Positions 8,987 to 18,766 of a stretch of 64,000 nt of DNA are shown in pieces (position 1 is the stretch's first letter; the number at the start of each line of letters is the position of its first letter). The translations under genes were made by a program, and so were the position numbers. This DNA comes from JAPOUP01 sp965201085 (GTDB lineage: Bacteria > Pseudomonadota > Alphaproteobacteria > Rhodobacterales > Rhodobacteraceae). The stretch spans positions 248,001-312,000 of the forward strand of contig CBDAVS010000015.1 of NCBI GenBank assembly GCA_965201085.1, in the 5' to 3' direction. The notes under the pieces were generated by a model. That model was not told the DNA's origin, did not search any database, and worked only from the letters and a program-made list of their open reading frames with translations.

Positions 8987-11900
8987 TCACCCTGTCAAAG
9001 CTGCGATAAGCCGATCAGGCAGACCCATGGACGGATCCGTCGGCAATTCGAATAGGATCCATCCTCTGTCATCAGCTGCCGATCTTGCCGCATCCGGAAT
9101 TGAACCTGGCTTCGCGGCGACATAGTGGTTGCGCCATGCGAAGGGGAACTGAATCCCGGCCAAGGTCAACGTCTTGCGGTCCGGCTCAGGTGTGCCATGT
9201 CTCGCGAATGAATCGGACCAACTGTCCTCTCCGTCAGATGCTTGCGCTTCGGCAATTGGGACGATCCGCCCTCTGGCAAGGTCGATGAGCAGTTGGAGTG
9301 CTTGGGGATCCCCGCGGTCGATGGCTTCATGGTCTGGCTGGTTGTAATAGGACAGAAGGCAGCGATAGCAGCCCCTTACGCAGGCGTCGCCTTGGCGGTC
9401 TTTCAACAGGTAGCGGTCTCCGGCCTGCACCGCTCCATCGATCCCATCGAAATGCATTAGCTCCAAGGCCCGGCGGGCCACCCGATTCAGGGCGTTCGGA
9501 TCGTCCATCAGACGGTTCAGCACACCCGCGCCGCCTTCGGTTGCTTCGTAAGCGAGGATCGCGCGCCTGCTGTCTTTGTCCGGCAATGGCTCGCCAAGGA
9601 TTTCACCTTCCTCTAGCTGGTACTCGATCGCAATTCCGCGCAGCAAGGCGTGCTGTACGGTAGCGGTTGTCCTGGGCTCGAAGCGCAGGGCATTTTCGAA
9701 CCGAAACAGCAGGGCATTCTTGCGGTCCCGGACAATAGGCACGATCCGCACCGGTCTTTCCGAGTCGGGCGGCAGGTCTTTCTGAGCGTCCTCGTCTTCG
9801 TTTCTGGCCCAATATCCCGTTCGGGGATCGATCATGAATCCGAGCACGGTCCTGTCGCGTCTGCGCCTGAGTCCTTTGTTAATCCGGCTGATCTCCGCGC
9901 TGTTGGCATATTGCAGGGTAAACAGCCGTGCGTCGTCGGCCTGGAACGCGGCTTCGACGATATCGGCTCTGCCGTGCTTTTGGGGCCATGTGAACACAGT
10001 CTGGATGTCGAAGCCCTGATGAATCCGTTCTTCGTCGTTGGCAGTGATCCGTTCAACTGGCGCGGCCTCGACATTGTCGATTCTGAACGTGCGCTTCACC
10101 GGCGTCGCACCTGCCATTGACGCCTTGCAGGCATGACAGAGCTCGACCTCCTCATCGTGTGCCGCCCCGCATTTGCAGCAGAGATGCATATCCTGTGTTG
10201 TAAGGTCCTGATGATCCAGATCCTGAATTCCGGAAGGTAGTTTGGCCTTGACGACCCGGAATGCACGGCCCTCGTGGTAGATCAGGCTGCGCGGCCCGAA
10301 CTCGGATATCGCAAGGAACCTGGCGCGCTTCAGGTAGGCGCCGGACCTCCCTTCTCCGGGAATGAAGGCGTAGAGCGGGAGCCGGGGAAAGTTGTAGCCT
10401 GGAAGGAATCCCTCTGTCGCCAGATAGCGGTAGGAGTAGAAATCCGAACCGCTCGTCTCCCTTCCCTGCTCCAGAATGGTGATCTGGTCGGCTGCCTGAT
10501 TGTATGCTGCCTTGGTCCTGCGACGGTCCAACGCGGCCAGTCCCGGAGTTTGCAACCGCTCGTTCGCTTCGCGTTGCTGCTTGAGAGCGGAACCGTAAAG
10601 TTCCCGCCAGCGGTCGAATGACCTGTCAAACTCGGATGGAGCCTGTTTCACGGTTTCACTAACGTATCTGTCTGGATCGTCCATCCAGGGAGGTTTGCGA
10701 TCATCCATTGATGAGAGAATTGCATCGAGAACGCGGCGCATCGGAATGCGCGCCCTGTCAATCAGCGTCGATTCGTTCACGGCCTGTCTTATTTCACTCG
10801 TCAACGGAAAGTCCTTTTCGCCAAGATCCAGAATCTCAGGGATATTGGCCGATAGAGCCAGTCCGCTTTCGGCAAGCCAGATCGCATTCAGGTGCGACGT
10901 GACGAGATTCCTGTTGGTAATGTCGAGCGTGGGTGGGCGGACAATACCGGATACCATCTCGTCACGACGCTTAAAATAATACTGGTCGTGAGGCGATTGC
11001 GCCGCGCAGTAGGTGAAAATCGCCGCAGCCTGACCGGATCGACCGGCGCGTCCGGCCCGCTGCGCGTAGTTGGCCGGAGTGGGTGGCACGTTGCGCAGAT
11101 AGACGGTGTTCAACGCCGAAATATCCACACCCAGCTCCATCGTGGGTGTACAGAACAGCGCGGGAAGGAGACGGTCCGATTCTCCGTTCTCACTCATTTC
11201 GGCCGCGTGCTCGGCGATCTGTTCGCGGTCGCTGTCTTCATATCTGAATCGCCATTCGCGCCATTCGCGCTGCTTTGGGGTTACCTGAGCGGTATGCTCA
11301 CGACCCTCCAGACCAAAGAGTGAACCGCCACTAGCGGCAAGCTCTTCGGCAACCCGGAAATACAGATCGTGAAAATAGGGGTTGCCGACGGCCTGCCTGC
11401 TTTGGGCGGCTTCGCCGGGAACCAACCGAACGGCCAACGGCGAAAGCTTCCAGCCATCGGTATCGCTTTCACCCGGAACTTTTCTGAGCAGACCTTCGTC
11501 CGCAAGGAGTGCAAGTAGATCCTGCAGAAAGTGCAGATAGTCGCCACCGTTCAGTTTGACCCCGATGACATCCCTGCGGTTGAGCGCACGGGCAATGCGT
11601 GACCGCGGACCTGCTCTGATGAGCAGTCTCTCGTCGTGCAGTCGGGTCCGCTGTTTACCTGGAGCTGTCGGAAACAGCGTAGTGCTTCCCGAAATCGATT
11701 CGTTGCCATCGATGGACCAGGGTACGCATAACAGTTTTCGTGATCTCTGGCCGACGGTGTCCAGGATTGTGGGGTCGAGTGCTTCGGTGTCGACCGCCAA
11801 CCCCTGGAGCATTGCTTCAAGGAGAATCCCGATGGCTGCCCTGCGCTGTTCAAAATCGAGCGCTCCCAGTTCAGGCATTAGCGTTTTGAGCCTTTCCGGG

Positions 11901-14161
11901 TTCTCGGCAATTTCATCGAGGCCGACAAAACTTACATCGATCAGCTTGAGTGTCGAAAGGTTCGGGTTGGTGAACCGCCAGCCCCGGCGCAGGTCTGTCC
12001 AGACACGATGGGCAAGCACCTTTGCCAGCGAACGCTCCGCTTCGCTGCGGAATCCGGCGCCGGAGTCAGGGTCCAGCATCCAGTAAGGCCGCGCGGCTTG
12101 CTTCTGGGCGGTGAATCCCAGCGCCTGCTGAACGCGCAGGCCAAATTCGTCTTCACGTAAACCGCCCTGTCCGGCATCAAGAACCGCCCTCAGAATGGCT
12201 CCGCGCAGCAGGCTTACAAAGAGAAAGTCGTTGAAATGTCCGGCCTGAAGGGCGGCGTCCTGTCGATTGTCGGTGAAACCGAGCAGTTTGCGCTTGTCTT
12301 CCGGTACGGCGTTTTCAGAATGGTTCAGCCACCGAAGGGCGCTGGAAACAAGCACGGTTGTCGCCGAGCTTCGCCCCTCGGACGTAAGCCCTGCAAGTTT
12401 TGACCGCTCGCGCGTCTGAGGCTGTGGTTCGTTCAGGCAGGCAGGGCAGAACGCAAACTTGCCGGGGATGAACCAAAAGACCTCACCGTCCGGCGATGTA
12501 TACCCATCGGCACCCACCATCACTTTCAAAGGAAGCCGATCCTTGCGGTTGGGTCGTAGCTTGACTGTTCCAGGACGTTCTTCCGTCCACCCTTCAGGAA
12601 GTGTCTCGATGCTTCCATCGAAACGGTATTCGGGATCACCATGCCCGATAGGGGTCAGGTATCCGGCGACTTCGGTGCCGTCGTCGCTTTCCGTCGGGGT
12701 ATCGTCGATGTTGCGAGGCAGGAAGAGGTCTCCGTTACCCTGTTTCACCTTGGTGGCAACGAAATGTTCCTGACCGCATTCCCTGCAGAAGCGAACGGTG
12801 TAGAGCCGGGTTCCAGGTTCGTTTGGGTCTTCGACCTGGCCGTCCAGAAGAACCGTCCGCGGTCTACCGCGAAGCGTGGAAAACACGTCGCCGGCCCCGG
12901 CAATGAACCGGTGCAGCTTGAAGGCGAGAAACGCCTGATCGCCATCCCCACCACGTCTGTTCTCGGGGAGACTGACCCATGTGAGAAACCGCTCCAGAGC
13001 ACCGGCACACTGAGCCGATTCGACACCGCTTGCCTCGGCGAGGAGTTTGGACGCTTTGTCAATAGGTGTGGGCTGCCGTCGCTGGAGTGTTTGACCGTCG
13101 GATAGGCCAAGCGCAAGTTCTGCCCAGACGGCGAGAGGGTGGCTTCGAAGATCGGCGTTCCTGAGCACTTCAGGAATTACGCTTTCAATGGTGTCCTTTA
13201 GACTTGCCCTGACATCCGAAAGGCTCAGTCGATCATCTGTTGCGCGTTCGAGGGATTCGTCAATAACCGCATCGGATCCGATATTCACGCCGAATAGCCG
13301 CGATGCCGATCTCGATACTTCTATGGCCTTGTCAGCTTCATTTCCCTTGTTGGCCATCGTTGCGGATGTTCCGATGAATATCGGCACTTTGTTCGGCGTG
13401 CAGCGATCACGCAGACGTCTGACCAGGACGGCTACATCGGCCCCCTGTCGACCTCGATAGGTGTGCAACTCATCCAGCACGATGAAATCGAGGCCTTGGG
13501 CATTCGATATGACCTGTCGGTCGACCTCGCTTTGACGGGTCATCAGCAGTTCCGCCATCATGAAGTTCGTCAGCAGAATGTCAGGTGGGTTATCGGAGAT
13601 CGACTTCCTGATCCTTTGGCTTTCCTGACCCGTGTAGCGCTGCACGACCGGTTTGAGCGCTTCCGGCAATCCGGATTGGTCGATGAACTTGTTGATCTCG
13701 TTAATCTGACTGTTGGCGAGTGCGTTCATGGGATAGATGACGATCGCACGTGTCCTTGGCCTCTGCCCCGCCTTTCGCGCGCGGATGACGGCATCGACGA
13801 CCGGAACGAAGAAACACAGCGATTTCCCCGATCCGGTCCCGGTGGTTACTACGAAACTGTTGCCGGCACAGGCTTTGGCGATGGCCTGCTCTTGGTGTCG
13901 ATGAAACTTGATCGGGTTGGCTCCAATTCGAAAAATCCGGGCGGTTTCCGGACAGAGAACACCTGAATCCGCGAGATCTTTGACTGTCGATCCTGTTTCA
14001 TAGCTTGGGTTTAGAGAAAGCAGAGCTTCGGGCCAGAACCGACCCTCGTCATATAAGCGCGAGATTTCGGCCCGCAGGTCGTCCGCCTTGATCTTGGTGA
14101 AGGATTGGGAGAACTGACCGTATTGATCAATAATATTTCTATCTAGATCAAAGGTTTTCAT
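8987..14161 (-). CDS. giant DEAD/DEAH helicase with C-terminal DUF1998 (DruE/DrmA-DrmB-like)
   Basis: A 1724-residue protein, first gene of the defence operon. Walker A TTGTGSGKS lies near residues 107-114, the DELH box (VLDELHTYRG) near 228-237, and motif VI QRAGRAGRSGQ in the second helicase lobe. Cysteine pairs (FCRECGQ, FCPAC, LCCKCG, LCHAC) suggest zinc-binding insertions. The C-terminus has the DUF1998 hallmarks YEATEGGAGVL and GCYRCLLSYYNQPDH. MrfA, Druantia DruE and the DISARM pair DrmA plus DrmB share these parts. Here helicase and DUF1998 are in one chain, as in DruE, but the neighbours (SNF2 helicase, adenine methylase) are DISARM-like. Likely an ATP-driven DNA translocase in phage defence. 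No truncation or frameshift seen. Confidence 0.93.
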   Translation of the reverse strand: MKTFDLDRNIIDQYGQFSQSFTKIKADDLRAEISRLYDEGRFWPEALLSLNPSYETGSTVKDLADSGVLCPETARIFRIGANPIKFHRHQEQAIAKACAGNSFVVTTGTGSGKSLCFFVPVVDAVIRARKAGQRPRTRAIVIYPMNALANSQINEINKFIDQSGLPEALKPVVQRYTGQESQRIRKSISDNPPDILLTNFMMAELLMTRQSEVDRQVISNAQGLDFIVLDELHTYRGRQGADVAVLVRRLRDRCTPNKVPIFIGTSATMANKGNEADKAIEVSRSASRLFGVNIGSDAVIDESLERATDDRLSLSDVRASLKDTIESVIPEVLRNADLRSHPLAVWAELALGLSDGQTLQRRQPTPIDKASKLLAEASGVESAQCAGALERFLTWVSLPENRRGGDGDQAFLAFKLHRFIAGAGDVFSTLRGRPRTVLLDGQVEDPNEPGTRLYTVRFCRECGQEHFVATKVKQGNGDLFLPRNIDDTPTESDDGTEVAGYLTPIGHGDPEYRFDGSIETLPEGWTEERPGTVKLRPNRKDRLPLKVMVGADGYTSPDGEVFWFIPGKFAFCPACLNEPQPQTRERSKLAGLTSEGRSSATTVLVSSALRWLNHSENAVPEDKRKLLGFTDNRQDAALQAGHFNDFLFVSLLRGAILRAVLDAGQGGLREDEFGLRVQQALGFTAQKQAARPYWMLDPDSGAGFRSEAERSLAKVLAHRVWTDLRRGWRFTNPNLSTLKLIDVSFVGLDEIAENPERLKTLMPELGALDFEQRRAAIGILLEAMLQGLAVDTEALDPTILDTVGQRSRKLLCVPWSIDGNESISGSTTLFPTAPGKQRTRLHDERLLIRAGPRSRIARALNRRDVIGVKLNGGDYLHFLQDLLALLADEGLLRKVPGESDTDGWKLSPLAVRLVPGEAAQSRQAVGNPYFHDLYFRVAEELAASGGSLFGLEGREHTAQVTPKQREWREWRFRYEDSDREQIAEHAAEMSENGESDRLLPALFCTPTMELGVDISALNTVYLRNVPPTPANYAQRAGRAGRSGQAAAIFTYCAAQSPHDQYYFKRRDEMVSGIVRPPTLDITNRNLVTSHLNAIWLAESGLALSANIPEILDLGEKDFPLTSEIRQAVNESTLIDRARIPMRRVLDAILSSMDDRKPPWMDDPDRYVSETVKQAPSEFDRSFDRWRELYGSALKQQREANERLQTPGLAALDRRRTKAAYNQAADQITILEQGRETSGSDFYSYRYLATEGFLPGYNFPRLPLYAFIPGEGRSGAYLKRARFLAISEFGPRSLIYHEGRAFRVVKAKLPSGIQDLDHQDLTTQDMHLCCKCGAAHDEEVELCHACKASMAGATPVKRTFRIDNVEAAPVERITANDEERIHQGFDIQTVFTWPQKHGRADIVEAAFQADDARLFTLQYANSAEISRINKGLRRRRDRTVLGFMIDPRTGYWARNEDEDAQKDLPPDSERPVRIVPIVRDRKNALLFRFENALRFEPRTTATVQHALLRGIAIEYQLEEGEILGEPLPDKDSRRAILAYEATEGGAGVLNRLMDDPNALNRVARRALELMHFDGIDGAVQAGDRYLLKDRQGDACVRGCYRCLLSYYNQPDHEAIDRGDPQALQLLIDLARGRIVPIAEAQASDGEDSWSDSFARHGTPEPDRKTLTLAGIQFPFAWRNHYVAAKPGSIPDAARSAADDRGWILFELPTDPSMGLPDRLIAALTG

Positions 14162-14859
14162 GGAGTATCCGATGCTTGTACAGTGGATCGGTATTTATCG
14201 GGTATAGACGAAGCGGATCCAAACCGAGCAGGCTCGCGATCAAATACCGCACCTATCCCATCGTATGGCGGTTCGGCATTGATAATGGTGACGTTACGAG
14301 AGAGCAATTTCGGATCCGTCTCTGCGGCTGGCAGCGCCACCGATTAGTGAGGCTTTGCCTTAATTCCTTCCATCTCAACGAAATAGCGCCGAAACTCCAA
14401 GACGATTTCGGGCTGTTGTGCCTCATTGGGATAGCTGGGCTTAACCTACGCGTCACCGGGCGGTGGCTCACGGAAGAAATTCAGCATCGTGATCGCGCCC
14501 TCCGAATGCCGCCCGCATTTGGTAATCCCTGCTGCCATGCCTATCTCCCTATCCCTTCAGCGGTATCCGTACCGGTCCCGCTTCTGTTTCCCGTCGCCGA
14601 TTCCAATAGGTGCTGCCCCGTTCATACTTTCTTTCCGCACACGATGTCGTTCCCCGACGGCTGGACCGCGCGAAGTGGCTCCATCCTGTCCGGTCGGGCG
14701 ACTTGCCCGGTTTTGGTCAGGCCTCAATACCTGACTAGAGATCGGATCCATGCGAATCGGGGACCATGTATATCGGTCTCAGAGTTTGTTCCATAAGTTG
14801 AGTGGTCCCGCAGGATGTGGCATTCCGGTTGGTGAACGCACCCAGATACGGAGAGAGCC
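14162..14859. other. leader region of the defence operon with a possible broken micro-gene
   Basis: About 700 bases without a firmly supported gene. On the minus strand a 30-codon frame runs from ATG at 14538 to TAG at 14446, preceded by purine-rich GGGAGATAGG. The same frame continues past the TAG for another 33 sense codons (with charged residues such as EFRRYFVEMEG) to TAA at 14344. This could be the remains of a 64-codon gene with one nonsense mutation, lying just upstream of the helicase. I do not recognise it. Other frames here look random. The promoter of the defence operon should lie in this stretch, but I could not fix -35 and -10 boxes. Confidence 0.3.
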
Positions 14860-15672
14860 ATGCCCTGGAACAGGACCACCCAACAGCTCCATAAGCGCCC
14901 GGACGACCACAGTCAAAACGATCTGACCGACGCCGAATGGACCATCATTGAGCCGATGCTTCCGAAGCGGGGAAGGATGGGACGGCCGCGCGGGGCCGAC
15001 CTTCGGTCGGTGTCCGGCGCGGTCCGGCATATCCTGTCCACGGGATGCCAGTGGCGCGCGTTACCCTCTGGATATCCACCGTTTTCCACCGACCGGAACC
15101 ATTTTCACGCATGGCGGCGGAGCGGGCTCCTGGAGCGTCTCGTGCATCGTCTCCGGGACCTCGCGCGGCGGTGTCCGGGGCGCTCCGCGGAGCCGACCGC
15201 CGCCCCGGTCGACAGCCAGTCGGTGAAGACCACGGAGAGCGGCGGGCCCCGCGGCTGCGACGCCGGGAAGAAGGTGAAGGGGAGGAAAAGGCACCTGATC
15301 GTGGACGCCGACGGCACACCGATCGTCATGACGGTTCACACCGCCGACATCCAGGACCGGGACGGCGCACCGGACCTGATCGCGGAGCTGCTGGAGACGG
15401 TGCCCACGGTGTGTAGGCTGTTCGCCGACGGTGGCCACCCGGGTCCGAAGCCGCGGGAGCGGCCTGGGGGGATGGGGTTGCCGAACGTGATCAGGACCGT
15501 CGAAAGACCGGAGGATGTCAAAGGGTTCACGGTTCCCTGCCGCCGGTGGGTCGTGGAGCGGACCTTCGCCTGGATGGGCCGGTGCCGCCGCCTGTCGAAG
15601 GACCATGAGCGCCTCTGCGGGAACCCGCCGGCATCCGGGGTGAGGCATCACGCGCTACCGGTCCGGGCGTGA
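14860..15672 (+). CDS. IS5-family (IS1031/IS427-type) transposase, decayed at the C-terminus
   Basis: A 270-residue DDE transposase. Recognisable family segments: LTDAEWTIIEPMLPK at the N-terminus, VDSQSVKTTESGGP then KVKGRKRHLIVDADG (first catalytic Asp region), LFADGGHPG (second Asp), and RRWVVERTFAWMGRCRRLSKD (catalytic Glu). The family usually has ADGGYAG and ends with an ESSEA-containing tail and a hydrophobic helix; here the final 25 residues diverge, so the 3' end is frameshifted or decayed and activity is doubtful. It sits immediately upstream of the defence operon and is divergent from it. Ends of the element were not defined. Confidence 0.85.
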   Translation: MPWNRTTQQLHKRPDDHSQNDLTDAEWTIIEPMLPKRGRMGRPRGADLRSVSGAVRHILSTGCQWRALPSGYPPFSTDRNHFHAWRRSGLLERLVHRLRDLARRCPGRSAEPTAAPVDSQSVKTTESGGPRGCDAGKKVKGRKRHLIVDADGTPIVMTVHTADIQDRDGAPDLIAELLETVPTVCRLFADGGHPGPKPRERPGGMGLPNVIRTVERPEDVKGFTVPCRRWVVERTFAWMGRCRRLSKDHERLCGNPPASGVRHHALPVRA

Positions 15673-16420
15673 GTGAGGCACGAACGAACGCTGGCCGCCC
15701 GCCGGTTCCCGCCCAGGCGGGTGGCGAGGGCGTCAACTCCATGAAAAACAATAGATTAATCATATCAGTGACTTATGATTCAAACTCTCAGACCAGACCG
15801 TTCGGTTCATCGGAGGGAAGGTTCAGTTCGCCGGCAAGATCGTCACGCGTGATCCTGTCCTTCCAGCGAAGGGTCAGGACCTTCTTTCACAATACCGCGG
15901 TTTCCCGCTAGATGCTCGATGCTCGCCGGACCGGTAGCCGCGTCTCGAAAGATCGAAGCAGATCCGACTTGTACTGCCAGTCCGGCAGCATTCCCACTTA
16001 GCGCAGCCGATAGGCAAGCGCCATCGCGGATATAAGCGACAGTGACAGCCATATCGCGGGTTCTTGCTGATATATGGCTACCCTCCGGGATAGGGGAAAG
16101 GGTTTTGAACGATGTTCCTTCGTTCTGGCTACGATCCCATTCGGTATACGTTCCTTATTATTGACTCCAGATCTGAGCGAGTGGAAAGACATTCGAGAGC
16201 GACACCCCGCACGGACGGATTATGGCGACCTTGCTCGCTGGCATCGCCCGGTTCGAGCGCGACCAGCGCCCGAAAATCGGACAGGCTGGCTCCGGAGGTC
16301 GCTAGGGCGGCGGCGGAAGGACACTCATACAGATGACCCGCCCTTGATCCGGCGTCTGCAACGTTTGAACCGGAGTTTGAAGCCAGATGAATGAAGTAGC
16401 GCGCATACACGCCGACCGGG
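15673..16420. other. no gene recognised
   Basis: About 750 bases between the IS5-type transposase and the dnaB remnant. Open frames on both strands are short and have no family signature or convincing ribosome site. I see no tRNA, terminator or long repeat. It is probably decayed sequence. Confidence 0.5.
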
Positions 16421-17704
16421 ATGAACGCGCTGGTTTCCCCCGTGACGCTCAAGGCGTTCCTGGAGGATGACGAGGGGCTCAGGGAGCTCGGGGGTCCCGT
16501 CTATCTGACGAGGCTCGCCGGTTCCGCGATCTCGAGCCTGGCCGCCCGCGGCTACGCGCGGATGATCCACGACCTCTCGATCCGCAGGGACCTGATCCAG
16601 CTCGGAGCGGAGATTTGGGACAGAGCCGCCAGGGTGGAGGTGACCGGCGACCCGAAGGAGCAGATCGTCGAGGCCGAGCAGGCTCTTTACAGCCTCGGGG
16701 AAAGGGGACGGCTTGACGGGAGTTCCAGACCTTCACCAGGTCGGTCACCGACGCCATCCGGATCGCGAACGCCGCCCTCGGGCGTGAAGGGGGCCTCGCC
16801 GGACTGGGCACGGATTTCGCCGACCTTGACAGAAAGCTCGGGGGTCTGCACCGTTCCGATCTCCTGATCATCGCCGGACGGCCGTCGATGGGGAAGACCG
16901 CTGGCCACCAACATCGCCCTCAACATCGCGAAGTGATACCGGCGCGGGGAGCTGCCCGACGGAACCCAGGGCACCGTCGACGGCGGGATCGTGGGTTTCT
17001 TCAGCCTCGAGATGAGTGCGGAGCAGATCGCGACGCGTATCCTCTCGCAGGCCTCGGAGGTTCCCGGCGAGCAGGTCCGCCGGGGTGACCTGACGGAGGT
17101 GGAGCTCCGGAAATTCTGCGAGGTGGCGAAGACCCTGGAGGCCTGTCCCCTCTACATCGACGACACGCCGGCGCTTCCCATCAGCCAGCTTCTGACCTGG
17201 GCCCGGCGGCTGAAGCGCACCCGGGGGCTCGACGTGATCTTCGTGGACTATCTCCAGCTGGTCCGTCGTCCGTCCTCGGCGAAGGACAGCCGCGTCAACG
17301 AGGTCGTGGAGATCACGCAGGGCCTCAAGGTGGTGGCGAAGGAACTCGACATACCCGTCGTGGCGCTCTCGCAGCTCTCCCGGCAGGTGGAGCAGCGGGA
17401 CGACAGACGCCCGCAGCTGTCGGACCTTCGGGAATCGGGTTCGATCGAGCAGGACGCCGACGTCGTGATGTTCGTGTACCGCGAGGAATACTACAAAGAG
17501 CGGGTGAAGCCCGACGAGAGCGATGTCGAGAAACTCGCCGACTGGTCGAAGAGGATGGCGGAAATTCACGAAAAGGTGGGGGTCATCATCGGCAAGCAGC
17601 GTCACGGTCCGATCGGCACGGTCGATCTCAGTTTCGAGGGTCCGTTCACCCGCTTCGGGAGCTACGTCCAGCCCTGGCAGCGGGATGCGCGTGTCGGATA
17701 CTGA
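16421..17704 (+). pseudogene. dnaB: replicative DNA helicase dnaB, 5'-truncated and frameshifted
   Basis: Two open frames together encode the middle and C-terminal parts of DnaB. The first has the N-terminal-domain sequence PVTLKAFLEDDEGLRELGG and continues to about 16700; the second (from 16991) has FFSLEMSAEQIATRI, VIFVDYLQLV, ALSQLSRQVEQR and DLRESGSIEQDADVV, the RecA-like core. Between them the Walker A segment (AGRPSMGKT) is still readable in a third frame, followed by a frameshift at about 16900 and a TGA where the family has an AKRYRRGE-like continuation. The first 80 or so residues of a normal DnaB are absent. With at least two frameshifts and a missing start, this cannot make an active helicase. 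DnaB is essential, so the functional copy must lie elsewhere; this one is a duplicate, perhaps from a plasmid or prophage, or a rearrangement remnant. Confidence 0.85.
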
Positions 17705-18519
17705 CCGGTGCGGATGACGGCGGAATGACCGAAGGACCCGGTCTGGGGCGCAACACTGCGATACGGTCCTGCCTACCTGATCTTCACCCGATGATGCATT
17801 TGATGCCTCATTTCCATCTCCGCTGTAGCCATGGGCCGGGATGGAAAACTCGGAGGGTACATTCCCGTTCACTTTTTGCGGGGATTTCCAAGCTCGGGCG
17901 TAATCCCGTCATCAAGCGCACGGAGGAAGCCAGCCAACGACTGCGCAAGCACCGACGCCTTGCCGACAGACGCCCGCGCCGGGCTCGAAAAACCGGTTCG
18001 GTCATCTGCTGAAAAATCCGGGACGCACCCGGCCCCAGGACCCGCGATTGACGCCATTCGCTTGAATCTGCTACCGCAATACCACAAGTAACGTTCTGTG
18101 CTGGATTTCGCCGATGCTGAAGAAACATCGACGAGAGGATGATCGACGGAACCGAGATGCTGGTGGGACCGGATGAAAAGACATGCAGAGGGATGATCGC
18201 TGAACTGACTGGTGCAATACCTTCAGCGTGTGCCAGTGCATCGGCTACGCGGGAGACCGAACCATCCTTCGGGAGCAACAGCTAATGGCGCTCCCGGAAT
18301 CCCTTATGCTATCTGCGCCGGAAACCCGTGACTCGATTTTCGGTTACCGCCTTCCGATCACCGATGTCTGCTCGCCGAGGTTTCATCCAGCAACTTCGTG
18401 TATCCAGACGGCGCGTGCCGCGCCTCAGAAACAGCCATCGCTTAAATCCTTAAGCGGGGCATCTCGTACGCTACGGCGACACGATACCGACTCATATCGG
18501 ATTTCAGGGAGGATATCAT
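17705..18519. other. no gene recognised
   Basis: About 815 bases after the dnaB remnant. Several frames of 60-150 codons exist on both strands but show no conserved motif, and their composition is not coding-like. The promoter for the small gene at 18520 should lie near its right end. I could not assign boxes. Confidence 0.45.
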
Positions 18520-18711
18520 ATGACAGCTGAAAGATTGGATCACGGTATTGATCCAGCGTCCGAATCGAAACCAACCCCCGGACCAAGGACGGTTTCCGCC
18601 AGCCGATTGGGACTTTCACTTAGGATACGCGACGAGACCCTGAAGGAATACGAGCGCATTCGGGAAAAGACCATCAACGAAGCGGAAGACCGGAATTTCT
18701 CATGGCGGTGA
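18520..18711 (+). CDS. small protein upstream of cysteine peptidase, unknown
   Basis: A 63-codon gene with a good ribosome site (GGGAGG, 7 bases before ATG). The product is hydrophilic, with a proline-rich N-terminal third and a charged helical C-terminal part (DETLKEYERIREKTINEAED). No family recognised. It lies 55 bases upstream of the peptidase gene on the same strand, so the two are probably co-transcribed. The end-to-end arrangement with the ubiquitin-like operon makes it a candidate accessory or substrate protein, but that is speculation. The strong ribosome site and position are the main reasons for calling it a gene. Confidence 0.5.
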   Translation: MTAERLDHGIDPASESKPTPGPRTVSASRLGLSLRIRDETLKEYERIREKTINEAEDRNFSWR

Positions 18712-18766
18712 AAGATAGGCCAGTTCGGATCCGGTCACACACTGCATACACCAACCGGTCCGGCGG

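Noticed and set aside
14176..14796. 206-codon plus-strand frame upstream of the IS5-type transposase
   Set aside because: No family motif or ribosome site, and it overlaps a more protein-like minus-strand frame.
16868..17872. 334-codon minus-strand frame over the dnaB remnant
   Set aside because: It is a mirror of the dnaB coding strand; high GC keeps the opposite frame open.
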